A stretch of 64,000 bases of DNA from NCBI GenBank assembly GCA_038216155.1, contig JBBQQH010000005.1, forward strand, positions 8,748 through 72,747, written 5' to 3'. The DNA is from SZAS-103 sp038216155 (GTDB taxonomy: Bacteria > Pseudomonadota > Gammaproteobacteria > Xanthomonadales > Xanthomonadaceae). The notes beneath the pieces were generated by a model that saw nothing but the letters and a program-made list of their open reading frames with translations, was not told the DNA's origin and searched no databases. Shown here one piece after another: positions 26,701 through 35,887 of the stretch. Numbering within the stretch: position 1 is the stretch's first letter; every line of letters starts with the position of its first letter. Both the position numbers and the translations under genes were made by a program.

Positions 26701-27996
26701 TCACCGCTCGCTTTGGGGCACAAACTTTCGTTCCGGCGAGCCCACATACACCTGCCGCGGGCGACCGATGCGGGCGTCTTCCTCGGACTGCTGCTCCAGC
26801 CAATGCGAAACCCAACCGGCCGTGCGCGCGATCGCGAACATTACGGTGAACATTTCGGTCGGGATATTGAGCGCCTTGTAGATGATTCCCGAGTAGAAAT
26901 CGACATTCGGATACAGCTTGCGCGACACGAAATAGTCGTCCTTGAGCGCCGCCTCTTCCAGTCGTAATGCAACCTCCAACATTGGATCGTTCACACCCAA
27001 CTCGGCCAGCACCTCGTGCGTCATCTCGCGGATGATCGTCGCGCGCGGATCGAAATTCTTGTACACGCGATGGCCGAACCCCATCAGACGAAAGCCAGAT
27101 TCCTTGTTCTTGGCTTTTTCCACCGCCTTGCCGACATCCTCTGGACGCCCAATGTCGGCCAGCATCCGCAACACTGCTTCATTCGCGCCGCCATGCGCCG
27201 GCCCCCACAACGCCGCCACGCCGGCCGACACGCAGGCATAGGGATTGGCACCGGTCGAGCCGACCAGACGCACGGTGGAGGTGGACGCATTCTGCTCGTG
27301 ATCGGCATGCAGGATAAACAGCAAATCGAGCGCCCGCGAGGCGACTGGTTTGAGTGTCAACGGCTCGCTCGGCACCTCGAACATCATGTGCAGGAAGCGA
27401 TCGACGTACTCGAGATTGTTGCGCGGATAGCGGATCGGCCAGCCGATCGAATGTCGGTAGCAGGCGGCCGCAATAGTCGGCACTTTCGCGATCATGCGGA
27501 TTGCCGCCATCCGTCGCTGCTCTGGGTCGTCCAGATCCAGATTGTCGTGATAGAACGCCGCCAGCGAGCCCAGCATGCCGCACATCATCGCCATCGGATG
27601 CGCATCGTGACGGAAGCCGGTGAGAAAGCCCTTGAAGGCCTCGTGCATCATCGTGTGATGCGTGACTTCATGCTCGAACGCGCTGAACGCCTGTTTGTCC
27701 GGCAGCTCGCCATGCATCAACAGGTAAGCGACTTCAAGAAAATTTGATTGTTTGGCCAGTTGTTCGATCGGGTAACCGCGATACAACAGAACGCCTTCAT
27801 CGCCGTCGATGTAGGTAATCGCGCTCTTGCAACTGGCGGTGGCGGTGAAGCCAGGGTCGAAGGTGAAGTGCCCGGTCTCCTTCGGCAGCCTGCTGATATC
27901 GATGCAGGACGGCCCGACTGTGCCGTCAACCAGCGGTAGCTCGACCGATTTGCCGGTGGCGGGATCATTCAGCAATACGTGCTTGCTCTCGGACAC
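26701..27996 (-). CDS. gltA: Citrate synthase (hexameric, NADH-sensitive type)
   Basis: 431 residues, a normal length. It condenses acetyl-CoA and oxaloacetate to citrate, the entry step of the TCA cycle. Visible are LHADHEQNASTSTVRLVGS with the first catalytic His region, GPAHGGANEAVLRML with the second His, FGHRVYKNFDPRA, and SRKLYPNVDFYSG with the catalytic Asp. The N-terminal domain (SCKSAITYIDGDEGVLLYRGYPIEQLA) is that of the type II enzymes of Gram-negative bacteria. Transcribed alone, with a candidate promoter about 100 bases upstream. Confidence 0.97.
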   Translation of the reverse strand: MSESKHVLLNDPATGKSVELPLVDGTVGPSCIDISRLPKETGHFTFDPGFTATASCKSAITYIDGDEGVLLYRGYPIEQLAKQSNFLEVAYLLMHGELPDKQAFSAFEHEVTHHTMMHEAFKGFLTGFRHDAHPMAMMCGMLGSLAAFYHDNLDLDDPEQRRMAAIRMIAKVPTIAAACYRHSIGWPIRYPRNNLEYVDRFLHMMFEVPSEPLTLKPVASRALDLLFILHADHEQNASTSTVRLVGSTGANPYACVSAGVAALWGPAHGGANEAVLRMLADIGRPEDVGKAVEKAKNKESGFRLMGFGHRVYKNFDPRATIIREMTHEVLAELGVNDPMLEVALRLEEAALKDDYFVSRKLYPNVDFYSGIIYKALNIPTEMFTVMFAIARTAGWVSHWLEQQSEEDARIGRPRQVYVGSPERKFVPQSER

Positions 27997-28100
27997 AAAA
28001 CCTCTCCTTGCAACGCGATGCCATGGTCAAAACCGGAACGGCTGGCGATGCCGCCGGCGACGGGCGCGGTACAACTCCTGCACCCACGAACGAAGTACCG

Positions 28101-28109
28101 ATTATCTCA
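28101..28109 (-). promoter_or_regulatory. Candidate extended -10 promoter of gltA
   Basis: The minus strand reads TGAGATAAT here, an extended -10 (TGn plus GATAAT). The -35 position is poor, as is common for extended -10 promoters. The transcript would have a leader of roughly 100 bases. The rest of the 392-base gap 27997-28388 shows no gene. Confidence 0.4.
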
Positions 28110-28348
28110 CAAGCCCCGTGTCAGGCCAGCGTGAAAGCATTGACCTGCGTCACGGATCATCGGACGCGCACTAGCGCCCGACGTGAACTAAGGCCTCGTC
28201 GGTTGCGAAGAACCAGGTTGGATGCGATGTTGGGATGCGATCGCGCAGTCGTGACGATGAGCCGGCTCGCAAACACACAGCACCCGCCGCGTCGATTGCC
28301 GGCGCGCAGAGAAATCACGGATGTGTGTGTGTGCCTTGTCCTACTGGC

Positions 28349-28375
28349 GGCGCCGGGCGCTTGGCCCGTGGCGCC
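28349..28375 (-). terminator. GC-rich hairpin after rpmE
   Basis: GGCGCC at 28349-28354 pairs with GGCGCC at 28370-28375, with an inner GGGC/GCCC pair. It lies 14 bases after the rpmE stop codon. There is no T-run, so it may be a weak or Rho-assisted terminator. Confidence 0.35.
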
Positions 28376-28388
28376 GATCGGCAAACGT

Positions 28389-28631
28389 CTACTTCTGGTA
28401 GCGCTTGCGGAAGCGATCGACGCGACCGCTGGTGTCCATCATCTTCTGCTTGCCGGTGTAAAACGGGTGCGAATGCGAGGAGATGTCGACCTTGATCAGC
28501 GGATATTCCTCACCGTCTTCCCACTTCACCGTGTCCTTGCTGGCCAGGGTGGAACGGGTCAGGATCGCAAAATCGCTGGTCACGTCCTGAAACACGACCG
28601 CACGGTACTCGGGATGGATATCGGCTTTCAC
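28389..28631 (-). CDS. rpmE: Ribosomal protein L31, type B (cysteine-free)
   Basis: 80 residues from GTG 28631 (VKADIHPEYRAVVFQDVTSD read as Met first). The C-terminal SHSHPFYTGKQKMMDTSGRVDRFRKRY is diagnostic of L31. It contains no cysteine, so it is the zinc-independent C-minus type that replaces zinc-binding L31 under zinc limitation in some bacteria. A zinc-binding L31 gene could exist elsewhere in the genome. Transcribed alone from a well-formed promoter. Confidence 0.95.
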   Translation of the reverse strand: MKADIHPEYRAVVFQDVTSDFAILTRSTLASKDTVKWEDGEEYPLIKVDISSHSHPFYTGKQKMMDTSGRVDRFRKRYQK

Positions 28632-28713
28632 GGTGCAACTCCGGCATCAAGTGGGGTCTGAACCTGCGCGGCGACCGATAACTGGCCGTGCGGCAGGCGA
28701 AACGAAGCCGAAG

Positions 28714-28743
28714 ATTGTAGCGTTTTTCGGTGACAGCGCGCAA
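28714..28743 (-). promoter_or_regulatory. Candidate sigma-70 promoter of rpmE
   Basis: Minus-strand TTGCGC (28743-28738) and TACAAT (28719-28714) are separated by 18 bases. The start would be near 28707, leaving a leader of about 75 bases. No Zur-like dyad was seen. Confidence 0.5.
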
Positions 28744-28828
28744 GCCGGGCTGATTGACCCCACGGATGTGAACGCGATAGTGGATCTATTGGAGCCGGGT
28801 GTTGGCTGTGGGGTGCTGCGTTCCCCAA

Positions 28829-29785
28829 TCAGCGCTGCATCTGGACGCCCAGAGCCGCACGCACCATCGATTCGAACCGACCCTGCTCATAGCGCAGCAG
28901 AATTCGCGTCTGCTCTGGCTCGCCGCCGCGTCGCAGCCAGTCGACGAGGGTGGCGCCACGCCCCAGACCTTGCAACTCGATCAGCAGCGCGCGGGCTTCG
29001 GCCGCCCCCACGGCATCAGGCTGCAACGCAACAGCCATCGCCAGCGCGTCGGCAGCGAACCAGCGGTCACCCCGTCGCTCGCTCGACCAGGCGCGCGTCT
29101 GCCGCGAAATGTCGGCGAAAAAATGTCCACGCGCGTCCCCTCGTGCCAGCCAGTCGCTGACGTCGGACTGCGCCAGCCCATGCGCCATCACCGCTTCCCA
29201 GTCGACCAGCTCGATCGCCGGAAACGCCTCGAACACAATGCGCGCGGCTTCTGGGTCGAAGCCGATGTTGAACTCCGCGCTGACTGACGTATTGCCGCGC
29301 CCGTTCACCGCGCCGCCCATCACCACCAGCCGGCCAATGTGCGACGGCAATTCGGGATCGAGCCGCAGCGCCAGCGCCAGATTGGTCAGCGGCGCCAGCG
29401 TCACCAGCAGCAACTGCCCGCTGTGTTCGCGGGCCAAACGGACGATCGCCAGCGCCGCGTGTTCAGCCTCGGCCGAGCCGTGCGCAGGCGTATAGCCGGT
29501 GTCGCCAAAGCCATCGCGCCCGTGCACGTAAGCCGCGTCTGAAGCCGGGTACAACAACGGCGTCGGGCAGCCGGCGAACACCGGCACGTCGACGCCAGCG
29601 ACCTCGCACAATTTCAGCGCATTGCGAACGGTGTGTGGCAGGCCGACGTTGCCGGCGGCCACGGTCAGCCCGACCACACAGTGGCGCGGGTCGTCGAACG
29701 CCATCAGCAGCGCCAACGCATCGTCCACGCCGGGGTCGGTGTCGATCAGCAACGGGATGCGTTTGTTTGGCAGCGGTGGGTTCAT
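28829..29785 (-). CDS. Inosine-uridine-type nucleoside hydrolase
   Basis: 318 residues from ATG 29785 (MNPPLPNKRIPLLIDTDPGVDDALALLMAF). The DTDPGVDDALAL segment supplies the aspartates that hold the catalytic calcium and is diagnostic of the family, which cleaves the N-glycosidic bond of ribonucleosides to base and ribose. Further marks are VVMGGAVNGRGNTS and AEFNIGFDPEAARIVF, with the Asn and Asp that contact ribose. Cytoplasmic, no signal. The nucleoside preference cannot be read from the sequence. The frame extends upstream to 29884, but into recG. Confidence 0.92.
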   Translation of the reverse strand: MNPPLPNKRIPLLIDTDPGVDDALALLMAFDDPRHCVVGLTVAAGNVGLPHTVRNALKLCEVAGVDVPVFAGCPTPLLYPASDAAYVHGRDGFGDTGYTPAHGSAEAEHAALAIVRLAREHSGQLLLVTLAPLTNLALALRLDPELPSHIGRLVVMGGAVNGRGNTSVSAEFNIGFDPEAARIVFEAFPAIELVDWEAVMAHGLAQSDVSDWLARGDARGHFFADISRQTRAWSSERRGDRWFAADALAMAVALQPDAVGAAEARALLIELQGLGRGATLVDWLRRGGEPEQTRILLRYEQGRFESMVRAALGVQMQR

Positions 29786-29858
29786 GGTCGATGGTTGCAA
29801 CAGGCCGGATATAAACGGTTTTGCGTCTAAGAAAGAATGGCGCGCGCTGATTATCGCG

Positions 29859-32039
29859 TCATGCCGACGCGTAACGCTCGGCACCGCCCACCCAGCGCGC
29901 CACGATCGCGTCGGCGCGGGCCGGATCGTCGACCAACAGCCGGTCGGCCAGCCGCTGCACCAGCGGCAGCAGGGGCGCGTCGCGCATCAGGTCAGCGACG
30001 CGAAACTGCGCCAGCCCGGTCTGCCGGGTGCCCAGCAATTCGCCCGGTCCGCGAAGCTCCAGATCCTTCTGCGCGATCACGAAGCCGTCGTTGGTGCGGC
30101 GCAACACCTCGATCCTCTCGCGCGCCATCGCCGACAGTGGCTGCTGGTACAGCAGCACGCAACTGGATGCCTGCGCACCGCGACCGACCCGACCGCGCAA
30201 CTGATGCAGTTGCGACAAGCCGAGCCGCTCGGCGTTCTCGATCACCATCAGGCTGGCACGCGGCACGTCCACCCCCACCTCAATCACCGTCGTTGCCACC
30301 AGCAGATCAAGCTCGCCGCGCTTGAAGGCCAGCATCACCGACTGTTTTTCCGCCGGCTTCAGGCGCCCGTGCACCAGGCCTGTGCGCAGTTCCGGCAACT
30401 GCTGCTGCAACTGGACGTGCAGGGCGGTCGCGGCTTGCGCCTGGATCGGCGCACGAGCGGCGGTGGACGCTCGCTGCGACGGCTCAGTGTCCTCGTCGAT
30501 CAGGGTGCACACCCAATAGGCCTGCCGGCCCTCGGCACAGGCAGCGCGGATGCGCTCGATCACCTCCGCGCGGCGCGCGGCATCTATCGCGACGGTCTGC
30601 ACCGGCGTGCGACCCGGCGGCAATTCGTCGATCACCGAGACATCCAGGTCGGCGTACGCGGTCATCGCCAGCGTGCGCGGGATCGGCGTTGCCGTCATCA
30701 CCAACTGATGCGGCACAACGGGGACGGAACGCGCGTCCGGTCGAGCCTGCAGCACACCTTTGTCGCGCAACGCCAGCCGCTGATGCACGCCGAAGCGGTG
30801 CTGCTCGTCGACGATCGCCAACGCCAGATTGTTGAAGGCGACGGCCTCCTGCATCAACGCGTGCGTGCCGACGACAATCTGCGCTGCCCCCGAGGCGATG
30901 TCGGCCAGCACCGTCGTGCGCGCTTTGCCCGTCACTTTGCCGGCGAGCCACGCCACGCGCACCTGCAGTGGCTCGAACCATGCGCGCAGGTTGGTCAGAT
31001 GTTGCTCGGCCAATAGTTCGGTCGGCGCCATCAACGCCACCTGGTGGCCACTGACGATCGCGGCGGCAGCGGCCAGCGCGGCGACCACGGTCTTGCCGCT
31101 GCCGACATCACCTTGCACCAGCCGCAGCATCGGCTCGTTGCGCGCCATGTCGATGCGCAATTCGCCCAGTACGCGTTGCTGCGCTGCGGTCAGCGCAAAA
31201 CCCAGGCGCGAGATCAATGCATCGGCCAGCACGGTTCCGGCGTCCAGTGCGTGCGCATGCGAACGCCGGATCGCCATCCGCTGTCGGCGCAGGCTGAGCT
31301 GATGCGCCAGCAGTTCCTCAATCGCCAGCCGTTGCTGCGCGGGATGCGTCCCCACCGCGAGTTGCGCCAGATCAGCATCGGCGGGCGGACGATGCACGGC
31401 CAGCAAGGCATCGCGCAGCGTCGGCAGTTGCAGCGACACCAGCGCATCGGGAGGCAACAACTCCAGCGCCGCGGCCTCCGGCAGCCGTTGCAGTGCAGCG
31501 TCGATCAGCCGCGCCAGTGTCGCCGCACCGACGCCTTCGATTGCCGGATACACCGGATCGAGTCGATCACGCAGCGCGCCGGCGTCGGCTGCGGACACGA
31601 TGCGATAACCCGGATGCACGATCTCCAATCCGTGCTTGCCTTCACGCGGCGTTCCATAGACGCGCACGGTCGATCCAATCGCGAACTGCGCCACCTGCGC
31701 CGTACGAAAATGGAAAAAACGCAGCACCAACGTGCGTTGCGATACGTCGCCGATAGCGACCTGCAACATCGGTCGATATCGAAATCCGCGTTCGACTGCT
31801 TCGACCACGCCTTCAACCTGCACCGGCTCGCCTGCGCGCAACGCGCGGATCGGAGTCAGCCGTGTCCGATCCTCATAGCGCAGTGGGAGATGCAGCCACA
31901 GATCCTGCAAGGTGGACAGGCCACGCGCAGCCAACTTGCGCGCAATCGCCGGGCCTACGCCGGCCAACGTCGTCAACGGCGTGTCGCCGCGCGCGAAGCT
32001 GGCAACTGTGCGTGTACGTGCCGTTTTTCCTGCCACCAA
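29859..32039 (-). CDS. recG: ATP-dependent DNA helicase RecG
   Basis: 726 residues, slightly longer than the usual ~690. The OB/wedge domain (~60-160) is followed by two RecA-like domains with Walker A GDVGSGKT, the DEQH box (AIVDEQHRFG, typical of RecG), motif III VMTATPIPRTLAM, and VIEVGVDVPRASLMVIENAERLG with LHQLRGRVGRG. RecG reverses stalled forks and branch-migrates Holliday junctions. It lies directly downstream of ridA (18-base gap) in the yicC-gmk-rpoZ-spoT-ridA-recG group. Confidence 0.97.
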   Translation of the reverse strand: MVAGKTARTRTVASFARGDTPLTTLAGVGPAIARKLAARGLSTLQDLWLHLPLRYEDRTRLTPIRALRAGEPVQVEGVVEAVERGFRYRPMLQVAIGDVSQRTLVLRFFHFRTAQVAQFAIGSTVRVYGTPREGKHGLEIVHPGYRIVSAADAGALRDRLDPVYPAIEGVGAATLARLIDAALQRLPEAAALELLPPDALVSLQLPTLRDALLAVHRPPADADLAQLAVGTHPAQQRLAIEELLAHQLSLRRQRMAIRRSHAHALDAGTVLADALISRLGFALTAAQQRVLGELRIDMARNEPMLRLVQGDVGSGKTVVAALAAAAAIVSGHQVALMAPTELLAEQHLTNLRAWFEPLQVRVAWLAGKVTGKARTTVLADIASGAAQIVVGTHALMQEAVAFNNLALAIVDEQHRFGVHQRLALRDKGVLQARPDARSVPVVPHQLVMTATPIPRTLAMTAYADLDVSVIDELPPGRTPVQTVAIDAARRAEVIERIRAACAEGRQAYWVCTLIDEDTEPSQRASTAARAPIQAQAATALHVQLQQQLPELRTGLVHGRLKPAEKQSVMLAFKRGELDLLVATTVIEVGVDVPRASLMVIENAERLGLSQLHQLRGRVGRGAQASSCVLLYQQPLSAMARERIEVLRRTNDGFVIAQKDLELRGPGELLGTRQTGLAQFRVADLMRDAPLLPLVQRLADRLLVDDPARADAIVARWVGGAERYASA

Positions 32040-32057
32040 CTGTTCGTCCTCGACGCG

Positions 32058-32441
32058 TCAGGCCAGCGCCAGCACCAGGTCGATCTCGATCCGCGCATCC
32101 TTGGGCAGTGAGGCGACGCCAATTGTCGATCGCGCCGGATACGGCGCTTCGAAATACTCCGCCATCACCGCGTTCACTGCGGCAAAGTCGGCAAGATCGA
32201 CCAGGTAGATGCCGACCCGTACCACGTCGGCAAAGCTGCCCCCCGCCGCCGCGCACACGGCTGCCAGGTTGTCGAACACGCGACGTGCTTGCAGATCGAT
32301 GTCACCTTCGACCAACGCGCCGGTCGCGCGATCCAGTGGAATCTGGCCGGAGGTGAACACCATTCCCGCATGACGCGCGGCCTGCGAATACGGGCCGATG
32401 GCGGCGGGCGCGCGGTCGGTTGCAACGGGTTGTCTGGGCAT
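32058..32441 (-). CDS. ridA: RidA family enamine/imine deaminase
   Basis: 127 residues from ATG 32441 (MPRQPVATDRAPAAIGPYSQ). Family marks are GPYSQA, MVFTSGQIPLDRATG, VYLVDLADFAAVN-like (here GIYLVDLADFAAVNAVM) and the C-terminal PARSTIGVASLPKDARIEID with the conserved Arg. RidA hydrolyses reactive enamine/imine intermediates from PLP enzymes. The order spoT-ridA-recG is common in gammaproteobacteria. Confidence 0.94.
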   Translation of the reverse strand: MPRQPVATDRAPAAIGPYSQAARHAGMVFTSGQIPLDRATGALVEGDIDLQARRVFDNLAAVCAAAGGSFADVVRVGIYLVDLADFAAVNAVMAEYFEAPYPARSTIGVASLPKDARIEIDLVLALA

Positions 32442-32498
32442 GGTCGATCCGTGGCGGGCGGCAGTCACCGATAGTGTACGTGCGCGATGCGCGTCAAG

Positions 32499-34694
32499 TC
32501 ACAGCGTGCGTTGCGCGGCCTGCACCACGGAAAGTCGACGGATGCGTCCGAGCACTTCCTGCAGATGAGCGACCGATTTGACCTCGATCACGAACTGCAT
32601 CACCGAGGCATTGACGTCGCGTTCGGCGTATTCGACGCTGTCGATATTCGATTTCGCCTCGGCCACCGCCGCCGCCACCTGCGCCAGCACGCCCGGCTTG
32701 TTAAGCACCTCGATCTTGAGTTCGACCCGGAAATCGCCGGCCACACTGCGATCCCAGTCCACGCCCACCCAGCGCTCGGGCGACTTACGGAACTCGGGCA
32801 CGTTGTGACATTCCAGCCGATGCACCACCAGGCCCTTGCCGGCGCTGAGATAACCCATGATCGAATCGCCCGGCACTGGATGGCAGCAAGCCGAGTAAGT
32901 CACGACGCCACGCTCGGCGCCAGTCAGGAGAATCTTGTCCTCGCTCGTCGCACGGCCCCCGGTCGAGCCGCTGCCGCGCGCGAGATCTTGCGCTACCTGC
33001 GAGGGCATGCGGTTGCCGAGCGCGATGTCGGACAGCAACTCCTCCAGCCGCCGGTAGCGATTGTCGGCTAGATACTTTTCCAGCGATCCCGCCGGCAGGC
33101 CTTCCAGCGAACTTTCGCGCCTCTCAAGTGCGCGATCGAGTATGCGGTGGCCTAGATCGACCGCGTCCTCGTGCTCCAGATGCTTGAGGTAATGCCGAAT
33201 CGCGGTGCGCGCCTTGCTGGAGACCACGCAATCAAGCCACTGCGTGCTGGGTGCGGCAGACTTCGCAGTGATGATTTCAACCCGCTGCCCGCTCGACAGT
33301 TTGGTGCGCAGCGGCACCAGCTTCTTGTCCACCCGCGCCGCGACGGCGTGATTGCCGACATCGGTGTGCACGGCGTAAGCAAAATCCAGCGCCGTCGCGT
33401 TGCGCGGCAGCGCCAGGATCGCGCCCTTGGGCGTGAACAGATAGACCTCGTCCGGAAACAGGTCGACCTTGACGTGCTCCAGAAACTCCAGCGACGAGCC
33501 CGCATATTGCTGCGATTCCAGCAGGTTGCTCAGCCAGTCGTGGGCGCGTGATTGCGCACTGTTGGGCGCCACGCCACCATGCTTGTAAGCCCAATGTGCG
33601 GCGATCCCGCGTTCGGCGATCAGGTCCATGTCCTCGGTACGGATTTGCACCTCGATCGGGGAGCCAAACGGGCCGAACAGCACTGTGTGCAGGGATTGAT
33701 AACCGTTGGCCTTCGGGATCGCGATGAAGTCGCGGAAGCGTCCGTCGAGCGGCTTGTACAGCCCATGCACCACGCCCAGTGCCTGATAACACTCGCTGAC
33801 GCTGCGCACCACGACGCGAAACCCGAACACGTCCATCACCTGATCGAAGCTCTTGTGCTCGCTGCGCATCTTGTTGTGGATGCTGTAAGGCGTTTTAACG
33901 CGGCCGACCAGCCGATGCGGCAGGCCCTCCTCGGCCAGCCGCTCACTCAGGCGCTTCTCAATCGCGGTCATCGCCTCGCGCCGCATCACCGGCTGGCTAT
34001 GGATCCGGCGCTGGATCACCGCCTGCCGCGTGGGATGCACAGTGCGAAAGCCCAGCTCCTGCAATTCGCTCTTGATCCGGTTCATGCCCAACCGCTGCGC
34101 GATCGGTGCGTAGATGTCGAGCGTCTCGCGTGCGATCCGACGTTGCGAGGCCGGCGCCATCGCTTCGATCGTGCGCATGTTGTGCAGGCGATCGGCCAGC
34201 TTGATCAGGATCACGCGCAGATCGCGCGACATCGCCAGCAGCATCTTGCGAAAGCTTTCGGCGGCGGCTTCCTGACGGTCGCGAAACTTCAGCCGATCCA
34301 GCTTGGTGACACCCTCGACCAGGTCGGCCACCGTTTCCCCAAAACTGTCCGCCAGCACCTGGTGTTCCAGCGGGGTGTCTTCCAGCGCATCGTGCAGGAT
34401 CGCCGCGCACAGCGTTTCGGCATCCATCCGCAGGTCGGCAAGGATCGAGGCGACCGCCACCGGATGGGTGATGTAGGGCTCTCCGGTCAGCCGGGTCTGG
34501 CCCGCATGCGCGGAGGCGCCCAAGGCATAGGCGCGACTGACCCGTTCGATCTGCTCGGGTTCAAGATATTCGGAAAGTTTTTCGTGCAACGCCTGCATGT
34601 CGACCGGCAGCAATTCGGCCGCCGCCGTTTCAACCGATACGGGATCGGACTGCCGATCGCTGGCTGACGCAGGAACGGTCGGCGGAGGATTCAT
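32499..34694 (-). CDS. spoT: (p)ppGpp synthetase/hydrolase SpoT
   Basis: 731 residues. The N-terminal HD hydrolase shows HPVAVASILADL and AAILHDALEDT; the synthetase domain shows RVKTPYSIHNKM, VMDVFGFRVVV and FRDFIAIPKANGYQSLHT. A TGS domain (VYLFTPKGAILALPRNATAL), a zinc-finger-like region (SACCHPVPGDSIMGYL) and a C-terminal ACT domain follow. All catalytic motifs of both activities are present, so a bifunctional enzyme is predicted. It sits between ridA and rpoZ, the classic location for spoT. Confidence 0.96.
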   Translation of the reverse strand: MNPPPTVPASASDRQSDPVSVETAAAELLPVDMQALHEKLSEYLEPEQIERVSRAYALGASAHAGQTRLTGEPYITHPVAVASILADLRMDAETLCAAILHDALEDTPLEHQVLADSFGETVADLVEGVTKLDRLKFRDRQEAAAESFRKMLLAMSRDLRVILIKLADRLHNMRTIEAMAPASQRRIARETLDIYAPIAQRLGMNRIKSELQELGFRTVHPTRQAVIQRRIHSQPVMRREAMTAIEKRLSERLAEEGLPHRLVGRVKTPYSIHNKMRSEHKSFDQVMDVFGFRVVVRSVSECYQALGVVHGLYKPLDGRFRDFIAIPKANGYQSLHTVLFGPFGSPIEVQIRTEDMDLIAERGIAAHWAYKHGGVAPNSAQSRAHDWLSNLLESQQYAGSSLEFLEHVKVDLFPDEVYLFTPKGAILALPRNATALDFAYAVHTDVGNHAVAARVDKKLVPLRTKLSSGQRVEIITAKSAAPSTQWLDCVVSSKARTAIRHYLKHLEHEDAVDLGHRILDRALERRESSLEGLPAGSLEKYLADNRYRRLEELLSDIALGNRMPSQVAQDLARGSGSTGGRATSEDKILLTGAERGVVTYSACCHPVPGDSIMGYLSAGKGLVVHRLECHNVPEFRKSPERWVGVDWDRSVAGDFRVELKIEVLNKPGVLAQVAAAVAEAKSNIDSVEYAERDVNASVMQFVIEVKSVAHLQEVLGRIRRLSVVQAAQRTL

Positions 34695-34831
34695 GCGTCG
34701 AGACTACGCAGCCGCCTGCATGGCGGCAACCAGCAGCCGTTGCGGCCACTGGCGTTGTTGGTGAACCGGAGAAGTGCGGCAGACGACTTACGCTCGCCGC
34801 AGGACTGAAATTCCCGTTCCCGCTTTGCTTC

Positions 34832-35131
34832 TCAGTCGTCGCCGCCCTTCGACAGGTCGTCGTCGACCACTTCGGCGGCGGCCCATTCCAGCGCCTCGCG
34901 CTCGGCACGCTCGCGCTGCACCTTGTCAACCTGGTCGATGGTCGCCTGATCGATGCTGCCCGCGGCGATCTCGCGCAAGGCCAACACAGTCGGCTTGTCG
35001 TCAGGATCCACGTCATGCAGCGTGGACGGCACGCCCTTGGCCAGCTGCCGGGCGCGTTTGGACGCCATTACCACCAGCTGAAATCGGTTGTCTACCACTT
35101 CGAGGCAATCTTCAACGGTTACACGAGCCAT
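34832..35131 (-). CDS. rpoZ: RNA polymerase omega subunit
   Basis: 99 residues. The start MARVTVEDCLEVVDNRFQLVV is the signature of omega, followed by ASKRARQLAKG and a variable acidic tail (VVDDDLSKGGDD). It helps RNA polymerase assembly and contributes to a ppGpp binding site, which fits its place in front of spoT. Confidence 0.97.
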   Translation of the reverse strand: MARVTVEDCLEVVDNRFQLVVMASKRARQLAKGVPSTLHDVDPDDKPTVLALREIAAGSIDQATIDQVDKVQRERAEREALEWAAAEVVDDDLSKGGDD

Positions 35132-35252
35132 GCAATCTCCAGTATTCGCCCCGACGGGCGACAGCGGCCCCGGGCGCAGGGCCCGCAGCGGAATCGACAG
35201 AACCGCATATTCTAGGGGCTATGGCGCACAGGCGCAAACCGCAGCGGCAGGC

Positions 35253-35882
35253 TCAGGTATTCGGTGGGTCATTTGCCAGCAGCGCTTCGATCAACCGCGC
35301 ATTGCGGGCGACCTGGTTGTCGCGGCGCAGACGGCTGGCGGTGAAGATGCTGCACATCTCGGTCACGGCGACATCGAACGCGTCGTTGACGATCACGTAA
35401 TCGAACTCACCGTAATGCGACATTTCCTCGCGCGCAGCGGCGAGGCGCCGCGCGATCACCGCCTCGGCGTCCTGCCCGCGCGCGCGCATCCGTTGTTCGA
35501 GTGCTGCGCGCGAGGGCGGCAGGATGAACACGCTGACCGCGTTCGGCAATTGCAACCGCACTTGCCGCGCGCCCTGCCAGTCGATTTCCAGCAACACGTC
35601 ACGGCCTTGCGCAAGTTGCGGTTCCACCGATTGCCGTGCGGTGCCCTTCCAGTCGCCATGCACACGGGCGAATTCAAAAAAATCGCCGGCATCGATCATG
35701 CGCTGGAACTCGTCGGCGCCGACGAAGTTGTAGTGCTCGGCGTGGCGCTCTCCCGGTCGCGCCGGTCGCGAGGTAAACGAGATCGACAGCGCGATCCCCG
35801 GATCGCGCGCCAGCACCGCATTGACGATGCTGGACTTGCCCGCGCCAGAGGGTGCGGCGACGATGAACAGGGTTCCGCGCAT
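35253..35882 (-). CDS. gmk: Guanylate kinase
   Basis: 209 residues. The P-loop is VAAPSGAGKSS; the GMP-binding signature is FTSRPARPGERHAEHYNFV, and further marks are DWQGARQVR and YVIVNDAFDVAV. It phosphorylates GMP to GDP in the cytoplasm. It follows yicC by five bases and precedes rpoZ, so one transcript is likely. Confidence 0.97.
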   Translation of the reverse strand: MRGTLFIVAAPSGAGKSSIVNAVLARDPGIALSISFTSRPARPGERHAEHYNFVGADEFQRMIDAGDFFEFARVHGDWKGTARQSVEPQLAQGRDVLLEIDWQGARQVRLQLPNAVSVFILPPSRAALEQRMRARGQDAEAVIARRLAAAREEMSHYGEFDYVIVNDAFDVAVTEMCSIFTASRLRRDNQVARNARLIEALLANDPPNT

Positions 35883-35887
35883 GTCAT

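Noticed and set aside
28860..28890. GGTTCGAATC on the minus strand resembling a tRNA T-loop
   Set aside because: It lies inside the nucleoside hydrolase coding sequence, and no acceptor or anticodon arm can be drawn around it.
29622..32111. Two long plus-strand open frames over recG
   Set aside because: Antisense shadows of recG; the predicted proteins are rich in Arg, His and Gln without any domain.
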